Assembly: GCF_023065955.2 (NCBI RefSeq)
Contig: NW_026622764.1
Span: forward strand, 79,197,833-79,261,832
Length of the DNA stretch: 64,000 nucleotides
From: Ursus arctos
Lineage: Eukaryota; Chordata; Mammalia; Carnivora; Ursidae
Direction: 5' to 3'
Part shown: piece after piece, positions 48,855 through 58,500 of the stretch
How the letters are laid out: each line of letters opens with the position of its first letter
How positions within the stretch are numbered: position 1 is the first letter of the stretch
Program-made: the position numbers and the translations under genes
The notes under the pieces: generated by a model
Told to the model about the DNA's origin: nothing
Database searches by the model: none
Seen by the model: only the letters and a program-made list of their open reading frames with translations

Positions 48855-51165
48855 CTTTTGAAAAAACTCTACAAAAAAAAAACCTATTACCTTTTCACCT
48901 AATATAAAAAAGTGAAAAATTACCATATAAATAAAATTAGGTGCATATGTTTCTATTTTCTTTTGAAAATATATCCCAGGGTAGAAAATGTTGCTTTAAT
49001 AATGTTATGACTATCTATCATCTATCTATCTATCATCTTTGTGTATGTATGCACACACATTATATATCAAGGATTATCCCTTTTTTAAAAATTTTCTTAT
49101 GCTACCCTTTAGTTACTTATTTTGAACATTAAGATACTAAATTTTTAAGAACTTCTTTTAATGAAAAGTTTCAAGTTTATTAATTTAGTTTTTCTAATAA
49201 AAATGAAGAAAACAAGGCATTTTACAGAACTGACTATAATCACTGTTATATAGCCAATGGAAGGGAAAGGGGATAAAAAAAATATATCTTATGGAGTTAA
49301 CAATGGTTAATTAGTATTTCATGTCAAAGTAAAGGCATTCAATTTAAAATAATATTAAATGGCTCAAGTGGCATAAAAATGCTCCCAAGTTTGAGTAACA
49401 AAATCTAACAGATTGATTAGAGTTGGTTTGGGTCTTCAGAGTTCAACTCTAGAGGCCTTGTCTCTGCCACCTTACTTTTACAATGACATTTTCAGTGCAC
49501 AGTGATTACTCATTGGGTTTTCCTTTCCCTCTGAATGGTTTATGGCAACAGGAGTCATCGGCCATGAAATTGCAGGAGGTCTCCGAATAAATACTATCAT
49601 TGACTGAAGGGAAACAGCTGCACACATTTGTAAAGATTTCTATAACACTTAATGTAAAACAAGGCATCACACTGGACCTGGCGAGGTGGTTCTCCTCCTT
49701 CTTCTTCCCCTCCTCCTCCTTCTTCTAATGGAAATATCCTGATTTAGGCAGGCAAAGGCTGGATATGTTTTCTTAAGTGAAAAGCAATGGAGACATCCTG
49801 GAACTGCTGCAAAGATTAAGCCCCATTCATATAAACACCCATTTCCTATTCCTTAAAGTAAAAAAAAAAAAGCTATAAATTAACTTACTGAAGAAAACCA
49901 CAGGCAAGTATATGCATATACATATATGCACATATATCTGCATATTTAATTTACCTATTGGAAATCTTTTCCCCATTTAAATTCAAACAAGTCCCTTAAT
50001 GAGTCTTCATCTGTCCCTTCATTTGTTCATTTGTCATGAGTCCCCAGAAATGAAAGACTCCATTTTATGAATGAAGATAAAATGTTCCTTGAATAGTGAA
50101 TCTTTCTTAATAAAAGGAGAATTCAGGTTAAAGCAAGGGGGATAATCAGTACTTGAGGGCCTTGGGTTATTTTTTCTAAAGTTTTAATTCATTTATATCT
50201 TCACTAAAAAGAAAAATGTAAATTAATCTCTGGGTTACCATTTAGCACACAAGTGAGTTCTAAGATATTATCTGAGGGAATTAAGACAGCCGAAATTATC
50301 CTGATATAAGAGAAAATCAATAGTATTCAGTAATGTGTAATTGCATTTTATTTTAGTGAATGTTAGAATAATGACATATACGTGTTAAACCACAAGCATC
50401 TTATGGGCTTTAAAATATGTGGTTAGGGGATTTTCCAGCTGTCACATATCCTGCCAGATGCTTCGGGTTTTTGGTCTATTCCACAGATTTGGAATGAACA
50501 AACTTGCTCTGCAGAAGTGCCAGGGCCTGCATTCAGATGCTTTCCTCCAGCCACGGAGCTGCCTGCAGTTCCTGCCCTCAGGATCTCTGCCCATCAACAA
50601 CTTTGCCTCGAGTTTCAATGTGCTGATCATAATAACAAAGATGAGGAGAGCTACTTTCAGTCACATGAATTTAGAGCTGAAGAGCTCTAATTTTTTTTTT
50701 TTTTTTTGGCGTGGTTATTCAGATGAAATTGTATAACACGGTAATGAAACTTACAAGGTTAAAAATTAAAGGCCAAAATAACATTTAAATAGGATGTGAA
50801 ACACACAGCATAATCATAAAGCGGTAGACTAGTTTCCAAAAGTCACTACAGAACACTAATCTCATAAACTTATAATGAGTACTATGTATATAAAGATATG
50901 TGTGCATAATAAAAGCTTAGATATCTTTGACGCAAACATTTGTAATATAAATAACCTTCTCAGCAAACATGTGCACAGGGATATTTTGAAACTCACAACA
51001 CTTGTCAAGGGGAAATTAATTTCCACTTGAAATAAGGTAATGTGAATGTCAAAAATGCCCTTTGGAAGTTTAATCACAAAACAAAAGATCATGCCTAAGG
51101 AGTAAATTTACATACAAAAAAATGATCTATCACATGGCCTAAATGTTGCTTTATTGCAACCCAGT
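48855..51165. other. Unique AT-rich DNA, no gene seen
   Basis: About 2.3 kb. It holds a short (TATC)n tract (about 49012-49038), a CTT/CTCCTT tract (about 49695-49725) and a hairpin followed by T17 (50671-50707). The block 50420-50690 is GC-richer and yields overlapping frames on both strands with no known motif. Confidence 0.45.
50671..50707 (+). other. Hairpin followed by T17
   Basis: 'ttagagct' and 'agctctaa' form a perfect 8-bp stem around a GAAG loop (50671-50690), directly followed by seventeen T (50691-50707). It resembles a terminator only in form: in a mammalian genome a T run could stop RNA polymerase III, but I see no box A or box B upstream. Confidence 0.6.
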
Positions 51166-51169
51166 TTAG

Positions 51170-51290
51170 TAAGTAATCTAGCTGTGTGATCTTGGGTGAG
51201 TCAGTTTCAGTGTGCGCATATAAATAACTGACTTGTGAGGGTACAGTGAGGCATGTATTCAACAATCATAAAAATAACAAAGCAAGTCCA
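51170..51290 (+). repeat. MIR fragment, sense
   Basis: 'tctagctgtgtgatcttggg' then 'tgagtcagtttcagtgtgcg' is the MIR core ('ctagctgtgtgaccttgggcaagt'). Downstream is decayed. Confidence 0.7.
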
Positions 51291-51594
51291 TGATACCTTA
51301 TTTTAAAAATTGTAAGATATCTTTATATCCATACATCTATATGTATAGACAGGAGTTATTTACATAACTAATGATGGCTATACTTTCCTATTTCCATCTT
51401 AAACACAAGTATACATGTACTTATAAAAAATTTAATTTTTAGATTTGATAATAGTTTATAATATTATGAAATATTCTTCATATCAAAGGAAGAAAAGTCC
51501 TATAGGATCATCTCTTCCAAGAGTAATAACAAGAGGCAGATTTGTTCAAAATTTTAAAATGACTGTTGAAAAATGTTGAAAAGCTATCAGAGAA
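51291..51594. other. Unique AT-rich DNA
   Basis: Flank of the long L1. No feature seen. Confidence 0.5.
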
Positions 51595-51903
51595 TTTTTT
51601 TTAATGATTTTTTATTATATTATGTTAGTCACCATACAGTACATCCCCGGTTTCCGATGTAAGGCTCAATGATTCATTAGTTGTGTATAACACTCAGTGC
51701 ACCATGCAATACGTGCCCTCCTTATTACCCATCACCGGTCTATCCCATTACCCCACGCCCCCTCCCCTCTGAGGCCCTCAGTTTCTTTCTCGTAGTCCAT
51801 AGTCTCTCATGTTTCATTCCCCCTTCTGGTTACCCCCCCCTTTCTTTATCCCTTTCTTCTCCTACCGATCTTCCTAGTTTTTATGTTCCATAGATGAGAG
51901 AAA

Positions 51904-52661
51904 TCATATGATAGAGTCTTTCTCTGCTTGACTTATTTCACTTAGCATTATCTCCTCCAGTGCCGTCCATGTTGTAGCAAATGTTGAGAACTCGTTCTTT
52001 CTGATAGCTGAGTAATATTCCATTGTATATATGGACCACAACTTCTTAATCCAGTCGTCTGTTGAAGGGCATCTCGGCTCCTTCCACGATTTAGCTATTG
52101 TGGACATTGCTGCTATGAACATTGGGGTGCATATGGCCCTTCTCTTCACCACGTCTGTATCTTTGGGGTAAACACCCAGTAGTGCAATGGCTGGATCATA
52201 GGGAAGCTCAATTTTTAACTTTCTACGGGACCTCCACACTGTTTTCCAGAGTGGCTGTACCAACTTGCATTCCCACCAACAGTGTGGGAGGGATCCCCTT
52301 TCTCCACATCCTCTCCAACAATTGTTGTTTCTTGCCTTGTCTATTTTTGCCATTCTAACTGGCGTAAGGTGGTATCTCAGTGAAGTTTTGATTTGAATTT
52401 CCTTGATGGCTAATGATTTTGAACATTTTTTCATGTGTCTGTTAGCCATTTGTATGTCTTCATTGAAAAAGTGTCTGTTCATATCTTCTGCCCATTTTTT
52501 GATTTATTTGTTTCTCGTGTATTGAGTTTGAGAAGTTCTTTGTAGATCTTGGATACCAGTCCTTTATCTGTAGTGTCATTTGCAAATATCTTCTCCCATT
52601 CCGTGGGCTGCCTCTTAGTTTTTCTGACTGTTTCCGTGGCTGTGCAGAAACTTTTAATCTT
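51904..52661 (-). pseudogene. L1 ORF2 C-terminal segment (left of the SINE)
   Basis: An open stretch of 192 codons (51904-52482) with '[20 protein letters not shown]', the zinc-knuckle-like C-x3-C-x7-H-x4-C motif ('[18 protein letters not shown]') and '[20 protein letters not shown]'. It is nearly identical to the same region of the L1 at 5482-7161. The reading ends 'AEKDSII', where the other copy has '[15 protein letters not shown]', so the extreme C-terminus is altered by a small lesion near 51910. A 4-base deletion relative to the other copy near 52505 separates it from the preceding ORF2 part, besides the SINE. Confidence 0.88.
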
Positions 52662-52859
52662 TTTTTTTTTTAAGATTTTATTTATTTATTCGACAGAGAT
52701 AGAGATAGCCAGCGAGAGAGGGAACACAAGCAGGGGGAGTGGGAGAGGAAGAAGCAGGCTCATAGCAGAGGAGCCTGATGTGGGGCTCGATCCCATAACG
52801 CCGGGATCACGCCCTGAGCTGAAGGCAGACGCTTAACCGCTGTGCCACCCAGGCGCCCC
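52662..52859 (-). mobile_element. CAN-SINE inside L1 ORF2, minus strand
   Basis: T12 tail, then '(T)aagattttatttatttattc', 'agccagcgagagagggaaca' and head complement 'gccacccaggcgcccc'. The 16-base TSD 'agaaacttttaatctt' is perfect at 52646-52661 and 52860-52875. It splits ORF2, and its head adds a short foreign tail to the upstream frame ('[17 protein letters not shown]'). Confidence 0.97.
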
Positions 52860-53736
52860 AGAAACTTTTAATCTTGATGAAGTCCCATGAATTCATTTTA
52901 TCTTTTGTTTCTCTTGCCTTTGGGGATGTATCATGAAAAAGGTTGCTTTGGCCGATGTCGTAGAGGTTGCTGCCTATGTTCTCCTCTAGAATTTTGATGG
53001 ATTCCTGTCTCACATCGAGGTCTTTCATCCATTTGGAGTTTATTTTTGTGTATGGTGTGAGAGAGTGGTCAAGTTTCATTCTTTTGCATGTAGCTGTCCA
53101 ATTTTCCCAGCACCATTTATTGAAGAGACTGTCTTTTTCCCACCGGATGTTTTTTCCTGCTTTATCAAATATTAGTTGCCCAAAGAGCCGAGGGTGCATT
53201 TCTGGGCTCTCTATTCTGTTCCATTGGTCTATGTGTCTGTTTTTGTGCCAGTACCATGCTGTCTTTGTGATCACAGCTTTGTAGTACAGCTCAAAATCTG
53301 GCATTGTGATGCCCCCAGCTTTGTTTTTCCTTTTCAACAGTTCCTTGGAGATTCGGGGCCTTTTATGGTTCCATACAAATTTAAGGACTATTTGTTCCAG
53401 TTCTTTGAAAAATGTCATCGGTATTTTGATCGGGATAGCATTGAAAGAGTAGATTGCTCTGGGTAGCATGGACATTTTAACTATGTTAATTCTTCCGATC
53501 CATGAGCACGGAATATCTTTCCATCTTTTTATGTCTTCCTCAATGTCTTTCAAGAGGGATTTATAGTTTCTAGAATATAGGTCCTTTACGTCTCTGGTTA
53601 AGTTAATTCCAAGGTAACGTATGGTTTTTGGTGCTATTGTAAATGGGATGGATTCCCTAATTTCTCTTTCTTCGGTCTCGTTATTCGTGTACAGAAATGC
53701 AACTGATTTCTGAGCATTGATTTTGTATCCCGCCAC
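52807..53736 (-). pseudogene. L1 ORF2 segment downstream of the RT motif
   Basis: 309 open codons starting '[20 protein letters not shown]', through '[19 protein letters not shown]', '[20 protein letters not shown]', '[17 protein letters not shown]' and '[20 protein letters not shown]'. This is the thumb and connection part of L1 ORF2p. The frame then runs into the SINE, so the last 17 residues are SINE-derived and the stop lies in the SINE head. The Met used as start is internal to the original protein. Confidence 0.9.
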
Positions 53737-53957
53737 GTTTCTGAATTACTCTATAACTTCTAATGGTTTGGGAGCGGCTTCTTTGGGGTTTTCCACATAG
53801 AGTAACATGTCATCTGTGAAGAGAGACATTTTGACTTCTTCTTTGCCGATTTGAATACCTTTGATCCCTTTTTGTCGTCTGATTGCTGTTGCAAGGACTT
53901 CTAGTACTATGTTGAATAATAGTGGTGAGAGTGGGCATCCTTGTCGAGTTCCTGATC
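53737..53957 (-). pseudogene. L1 ORF2 catalytic-motif segment, frame broken
   Basis: Bridges the two long frames. On the minus strand it contains the RT catalytic block at 53809-53820, reading Phe-Thr-Asp-Asp instead of the usual Phe-Ala-Asp-Asp, within '[20 protein letters not shown]'. A stop just upstream of '[11 protein letters not shown]' ('vi*krg'-type, at about 53745) and another lesion near 53960 disrupt continuity. Confidence 0.8.
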
Positions 53958-55097
53958 TTAAAGGGAAGGTTTCAGCTTTTCCCCATTGAGAATAATATTT
54001 GTAGTAGTCTTTTCATAGATGGCTTTTATGAGATTGAGAAATGTACCCTCTATTCCTACACTCTGAAGGGTTTTAATCAGGAAAGGATGCTGTATTTTGT
54101 CAAATGCTTTTTCGGCATCGATTGAGAGGATCATATGGTTCCTGAGTCTTTTCTTGTTGATATGATGTATCACGCTGATGGATTTGCGAATATTGAACCA
54201 CGCTTGCATCCCAGGTATGAATCCCACTTGATCGTGATGGATAATCCTTTTAATGAACTGTTGGATTCTATTAGCAAGTATCTTGTTGAGGATTTTGGCG
54301 TCCATATTCATTAGGGAAATCGGTCTGTAATTCTCCTTTTTGAGGGGGTCTTTGCCTGGTTTGGGCATCAAGGTAATATTGGCCTCATAGAATGAGTTTG
54401 GTAGCTTTCCTTCTGTTTCTATTTTTTGAAATAGCTTTAGGAGAATAGGTATTATTTCTTCTTTGAAAGTTTGGTAGAATTCCCCAGGAAAACCGTCCGG
54501 GCCTGGAGTTCTGTTATTTGGAAGGTTGTTTATCACTGACTCAATTTCTTCATCATTAATTGGCCTGTTTAAGAAATCAATTTCTTCCTGTTTCAATCTT
54601 GGTAGTTTATAGGTTTCCAGGAAGGATTCCATCTCTTCCGGATTGCTTAGTTTATTGGCATATAGCTGTTGATAAAAATTTCTAATAATCCTTCCAATTT
54701 CAATGGTGTTCGTCGTGACCTCTCCTTTTTCATTCATAATTTTAATAATCTGGGTCCTTTCTCTTTTGTTTTGGATAAGTGTTGCCAGTGGTCTGTCAAT
54801 TGTATTGATTCTCCCAAAGAACCAGCTTCTAGTCCTGTTGATCTGCTCTACTGTACTTCTGGTTTCTGCTTGATTCATTTCAGCTCTAATTTTGGTCAAC
54901 TGCTTCCTCGTGCGTGGATTAGGCCTGTCCCTCTGTTGCTGTTTCAGCTTCTTGAGGTGAGAATATAAAAACTGCATTTTAGATTTTTCTATTCTTTTGA
55001 GTGAGGCTTGGATGGCTATGTATTTCCCCATTAGGACTGCCTTTGCAGTATCCCATAGGTTTTGGACTGTTGTATATTCATTCTCATTGGTCTCCAT
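53958..55097 (-). pseudogene. L1 ORF2 reverse-transcriptase fingers/palm segment
   Basis: 379 open codons. N-terminal part: '[20 protein letters not shown]' and '[20 protein letters not shown]', the linker between endonuclease and RT. RT core: '[20 protein letters not shown]', '[20 protein letters not shown]', '[20 protein letters not shown]', '[20 protein letters not shown]' and '[20 protein letters not shown]', the last holding the first catalytic Asp of RT motif A. It ends 'GEKLKPSL' where a frameshift occurs before the FADD-type motif. In an intact element this domain copies L1 RNA from a nicked target. Confidence 0.92.
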
Positions 55098-55427
55098 AAA
55101 TTGTTTGATTTTTGATTTCCTGGTTTATCGAGTCATTCCTGAGCAGGATGGTTCTTAGTCTCCAAGTGTTTGAGTTTCTCCCAAATTTTTCCTTGTGGTT
55201 GAGTTCCAATTTCAGAGCGTTGTGGTCTGAGAATATGCACGGGATAATTTCAATCTTTTGGTATCGGTTGAGGCCTGTTTTGTGTCCCAGAACATGGTCT
55301 ATTCTTGAGAATGTTCCATGGGCATTAGAATAGAATGAGTATTCTTTGATTCTGGGGTGTAGTGTTCTCTATATATCTATGGGGTCCAACTCGTCGAGTA
55401 TGGCATTCAAAGCCTTTGATTCTTTGC
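55098..55427 (-). pseudogene. L1 ORF2 endonuclease C-terminal part, degenerate
   Basis: Homology to L1 continues, but all three frames contain stops: pieces such as the region encoding 'TKQRIKGFE' and 'HPRFKEYSFYSNAHGTFS'-type sequence are recognisable only across frameshifts. The endonuclease is therefore inactivated in its C-terminal third. Confidence 0.7.
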
Positions 55428-55907
55428 TTAGTTTTTGCCAGGGTGTTCTATTTCTGAGAGTGGAGTGTTGAGGTCCCCTACTATTAATGTATTTTTATTT
55501 ATATGTCTCTTTATTCTGGTTAAGAGTTGGCTTGTGTATCTTGCTGCTCCCCTGTTGGGGGCATATATATTTATAATTGTCATATCCACTTGTTGAATAC
55601 TTCCTTTAAGAATAATATAGTGCCCTTCTGCATCTCTAACTATAGTCTGTAGTTTAAAATCCAATTTATCTGATATGAGAATTGCTACCCCAGCTTTCTT
55701 TTGAGGTCCATTTGCGTGAAAGATGGTACTCCATCCCCTTACTCTCAGTCTGAATGCATCTTTGGGTTCGAAATGAGTCTCTTGTAGACAGCAAATGGAT
55801 GGGTCATTTCTTTTTATCCAATCTGCAACCCTGTGGTGTTGTAAGGGAGAATTTAAGCCATTAACATTAAGACTGAGTACTGAGAGATATGATTTTAATG
55901 ATGCCAT
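55428..55907 (-). pseudogene. L1 ORF2 endonuclease N-terminal domain
   Basis: 159 open codons starting at the native ORF2 Met ('MASLKSYLSVLSLNVNGLNS'). APE-type endonuclease residues are visible: Asn of 'LNVNGL', Glu of 'CCLQETHF', Tyr of 'INIYAPN', and Asp/Asn of 'VGDLNTPLS'. The enzyme would nick target DNA at TTTTAA-like sites to prime reverse transcription. The frame stops after 'SEIEHPGKN', before the C-terminal Asp-His catalytic pair, so the domain is incomplete. ORF1 lies about 155 bases upstream. Confidence 0.92.
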
Positions 55908-56062
55908 GTTACCAGTAAAGTCTTTGTTTGTATTGGCTGTGACTTTCTGTTCTGTATCACTCTTGGGGCCTTTTTACTTTTATAGAACCCCCCGTAATAT
56001 CTACTGTAGGGCTGGTTTCATGGTTGCAAAATTGGTTAGTGACTGGCGATTCTGAAATGTCT

Positions 56063-56888
56063 TTATTTCTCCATCAATTCTGAATGACAGCCTTGCTGGA
56101 TAAAGGATCCTTGGCTGCATGTTTTTCTCTGAAAGAGTTTAAATATGCTCCCCCAACCCTTTCTCTCATTCCAGGTCTGTGTAGACAGGTCTGACGTAAT
56201 TTTGATGCCTTTGTCTTGGTACGGGAGAAATTTCTTTGCCCTGGCCGCTTTCAATACTGTATCCTTGGATGTAATATTTGCGAAATGCACTATGACGTGA
56301 CGTGGTGTAGGTTTGTCGTGGTTGAGCTTGGGAGGGGTCCTCTCTGCCTCTTGGACACAAATGTTTGTTTCCCTCACTAGATTAGGGAAGTTTTCAGCTA
56401 CAATTTGTTCAAATATCTCTTCTAGACCTCTGTTTTTCTCCACCCCCTCGGGGATGCCGATGATTCTAACATTGGATCGTTTCATTGAGTCAGTAATCTC
56501 CCATAACCTACATTCGTGGGCTTAGATTTTTTTAAGAGAAGCTTCTATTTTGTTTTTTTCCTCTATTAACCCATCCTCCAATTCACTAACCCGTTCCTCT
56601 GCTTCTGTGACCCTGGCTGTCAGAGCCTCTAGTTTTGCCTGCATTTGGCTCATGGAATTTTTAATTTCTGCCAGATTTGCTCTCATTTCTGTTTTAGGGA
56701 TTCTATATTCTCAGTAACCTTTTTGTTAATAGTTTTTTTCAATTCTACTCATCATTTTGACCATCGTTACTCTGAATTCCATTTCTGATACTTTGGTTAC
56801 ATCCATATCCATTATTTCTGTGGCAGAGGCCACAGACTCACTGTCTTTTCATTGCTGGGGGGGGGGGGGGGCTTCTCCTTCTTGTCAT
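56063..56888 (-). pseudogene. L1 ORF1 (RNA-binding chaperone), frame broken
   Basis: The start codon is at 56886-56888 ('atgacaagaaggagaagccc' on the minus strand). It is followed almost at once by a 15-base C run (G15 at 56857-56871 on the plus strand), which probably shifts the frame. Next is a coiled-coil part (translating across lesions to heptad-like 'MQAKLEALTARVTEAEERVS', about 56580-56650), then an open 140-codon piece (56063-56485). That piece starts 'MKRSNVRIIGIPEGVEKNRG', the RRM start of L1 ORF1p, and covers 'RHVIVHFANITSKDTVLKAA'. The C-terminal domain is frameshifted after 'TWNERKGWGSIFKLF'. Intact ORF1p forms trimers that coat L1 RNA; this one cannot be made whole. Confidence 0.88.
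56857..56871 (+). repeat. G15 homopolymer in L1 ORF1
   Basis: Fifteen G on the plus strand, equal to fifteen C (poly-Pro codons) in ORF1 sense, about 15 bases after its start codon. Confidence 0.95.
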
Positions 56889-56990
56889 TCTGATGAGGAG
56901 AGGTTGCGGGGTTGTCCAGAGCCCAAATTATTGACTGGGTCCCAGGCCGTGCCCCTTGTTTTATAGGGATCTTAGGGATGTGGGCTTCTT

Positions 56991-57182
56991 CTTTAAAGAT
57001 TTTATTTATTTATTTATTTATGTGGCAGCCAACCAGCAAGAGAGGGAACAGAAGCAGGGGAGTGGGAGAGGAAGAAGCAGGCTCCCAGCAGAGGAGCCCG
57101 ATGAGGGACTCCTTTCTGGAACGCTAGGATCACGCCCTAAGCCAAAGACAGGCGCTGAATGATTGTGCCACCCAGGTGCCCC
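56991..57182 (-). mobile_element. CAN-SINE in L1 5' UTR, minus strand
   Basis: 'aagattttatttatttattt', 'accagcaagagagggaacag' and head complement 'gccacccaggtgcccc'. The TSD 'gggatgtgggcttctt' (56975-56990) and 'gggttgtgggcttctt' (57183-57198) has one mismatch. The insertion sits roughly 100 bases upstream of the ORF1 start. Confidence 0.96.
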
Positions 57183-57985
57183 GGGTTGTGGGCTTCTTGA
57201 TTTTTCAGCCTGCCTTCTGTGGGGGAGGGGCCTGCCGCGCCGAGACTCAGGCAACCCTGTTTGGGTAGAGTCTCCGTGTCCTCTGCGAGGGGGGATGGGG
57301 ATGGGCACTCTCTGAACCGGTATTTCCAGGCTTTTGTTCTCTGGCGGCTTTCCCTGGCGGTTTGCTATGCCTCTTCTGAGAGTCAGAGCAGCCGGCCGAA
57401 TTTCAGCCTCTGTCACAGAACAGAGGGATTTCGGCCCGTTCTCTACTAATGTTCTGGCCACTTTAACTCTGTTACTGTTGGTGCTGCTCAACCCTGCAGT
57501 GTCCTGGGATGTGCGCCCCACACCCGGCGTCCCAGCCCTCACTTCCAGGGCCGGCGTGTCTCTGTCCTTTGTGTTTCTAACGCCGCAAGCCGCCAGCCGC
57601 CCCACACGCGCTCTGGAAGCTCCTGGTCTCAGTCTGGTTCCAGTGAGCGCACGGGGATTCCGGTGTTCCGTGAGATGCCTGGTGGCGCGCGCACCCGGCT
57701 CACGGTCTCAGTCTGCTGTTTTGCGGGTGCCGTCCGCCCGGCGCCCAAATACGGCGGCTCCCTCCCCCTTCCGTTTATCTTCCGATATCTGTGCACGGTT
57801 TCATGGCTCCCCGCTTCGTACCTCAATACTCAGCGCCGGAGATGTTCATTTGTAGAGATCCAGATGCATCTTCCTGCGTCTCAGGCTGGTTCCGTGGTTG
57901 TTTAGGCTGGTCTAGTACTTATCCAGCTCGACTCAGGGACCGGCTGAAAAAGGTGTCTCCTACTCCTTCACCATCTTTGACCTCT
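57183..57985 (-). promoter_or_regulatory. L1 5' UTR / internal promoter region
   Basis: GC- and CpG-rich compared with everything around it (for example 'tggcgcgcgcacccggctca' and 'gtccgcccggcgcccaaata' on the plus strand). The far right end reads 'aaagatggtgaaggagtagg' on the minus strand, with an AAGATGG core (57971-57977), the position where human L1 has its YY1 site. In L1 families this segment drives internal sense transcription. Overlapping open frames in it (57018-57605 minus, 57334-57855 plus) are discussed as findings. Truncation or activity cannot be judged here. Confidence 0.75.
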
Positions 57986-58500
57986 CTGAACTTCTAAAAC
58001 CTGAGTTTGGATGAGCTGTCCCCTTTTGTGTGCTCGGTCTTGCTAGGTATAAATTAGAACTGCAACTTTTGTTCTGCAATTCCTCAGAGTGGATGAGAAT
58101 ATAGGTTCAGATTTTTAATAAATCCTAGAAGCCTTCTTGGAGGTTCATTTCCTTCCAACTTAATGGTCCTTTGTTATTCGGTGTCTTTTCTTTTCCAATT
58201 TTCAAGCTCTGCCCAGACTCGTCTGCTCTGGGATCTGGCACATCCGTGTGACCAAAACTAATCATCATCCCATTGATTAGTGGAGGTAGGCATGTGACCC
58301 AGGTGTTCCCAATGCCACGGGAGGTTTGCTGAGGAAGCAGGATGCTGACTCCGGATTCCTGGGATTGAATGCTGGTATTCTTCCATTAAATGGAAATAGT
58401 AATGCTGTTATCAGTGAGAGTTTCCAGTGAGGTCATCTGGGTCAGATATGCAGAGCACCAATCAGGAAGGGGTCAAAGAACATTTTCAGTTTCCTTACAG
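57986..58500. other. Spacer between two L1 elements
   Basis: About 500 bases without a repeat that I recognise and without a gene. The boundary with the L1 5' end is approximate. Confidence 0.5.

Larger units (their letters stand above)
51595..57985 (-). mobile_element. Nearly full-length young L1, minus strand
   Basis: The 3' end is at the left (T-rich tail from 51595; 3' UTR with 'tatgttagtcaccatacagt' and a C-rich tract near 51750). Then come ORF2 (about 51904-55910), an intergenic spacer, ORF1 (about 56063-56888) and a GC-rich 5' UTR to about 57985. The 5' end shows 'aaagatggtgaaggagtagg' on the minus strand, as expected for a mammalian L1 start. SINEs at 52662-52859 and 56991-57182 plus internal lesions leave it non-autonomous. 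About 6.0 kb of L1 sequence once the SINEs are removed. No clear target-site duplication was found. Confidence 0.93.

Noticed and set aside
50671..50707. Bacterial-style rho-independent terminator
   Set aside because: Hairpin plus T run matches the form, but the context is a vertebrate genome with no bacterial gene nearby.
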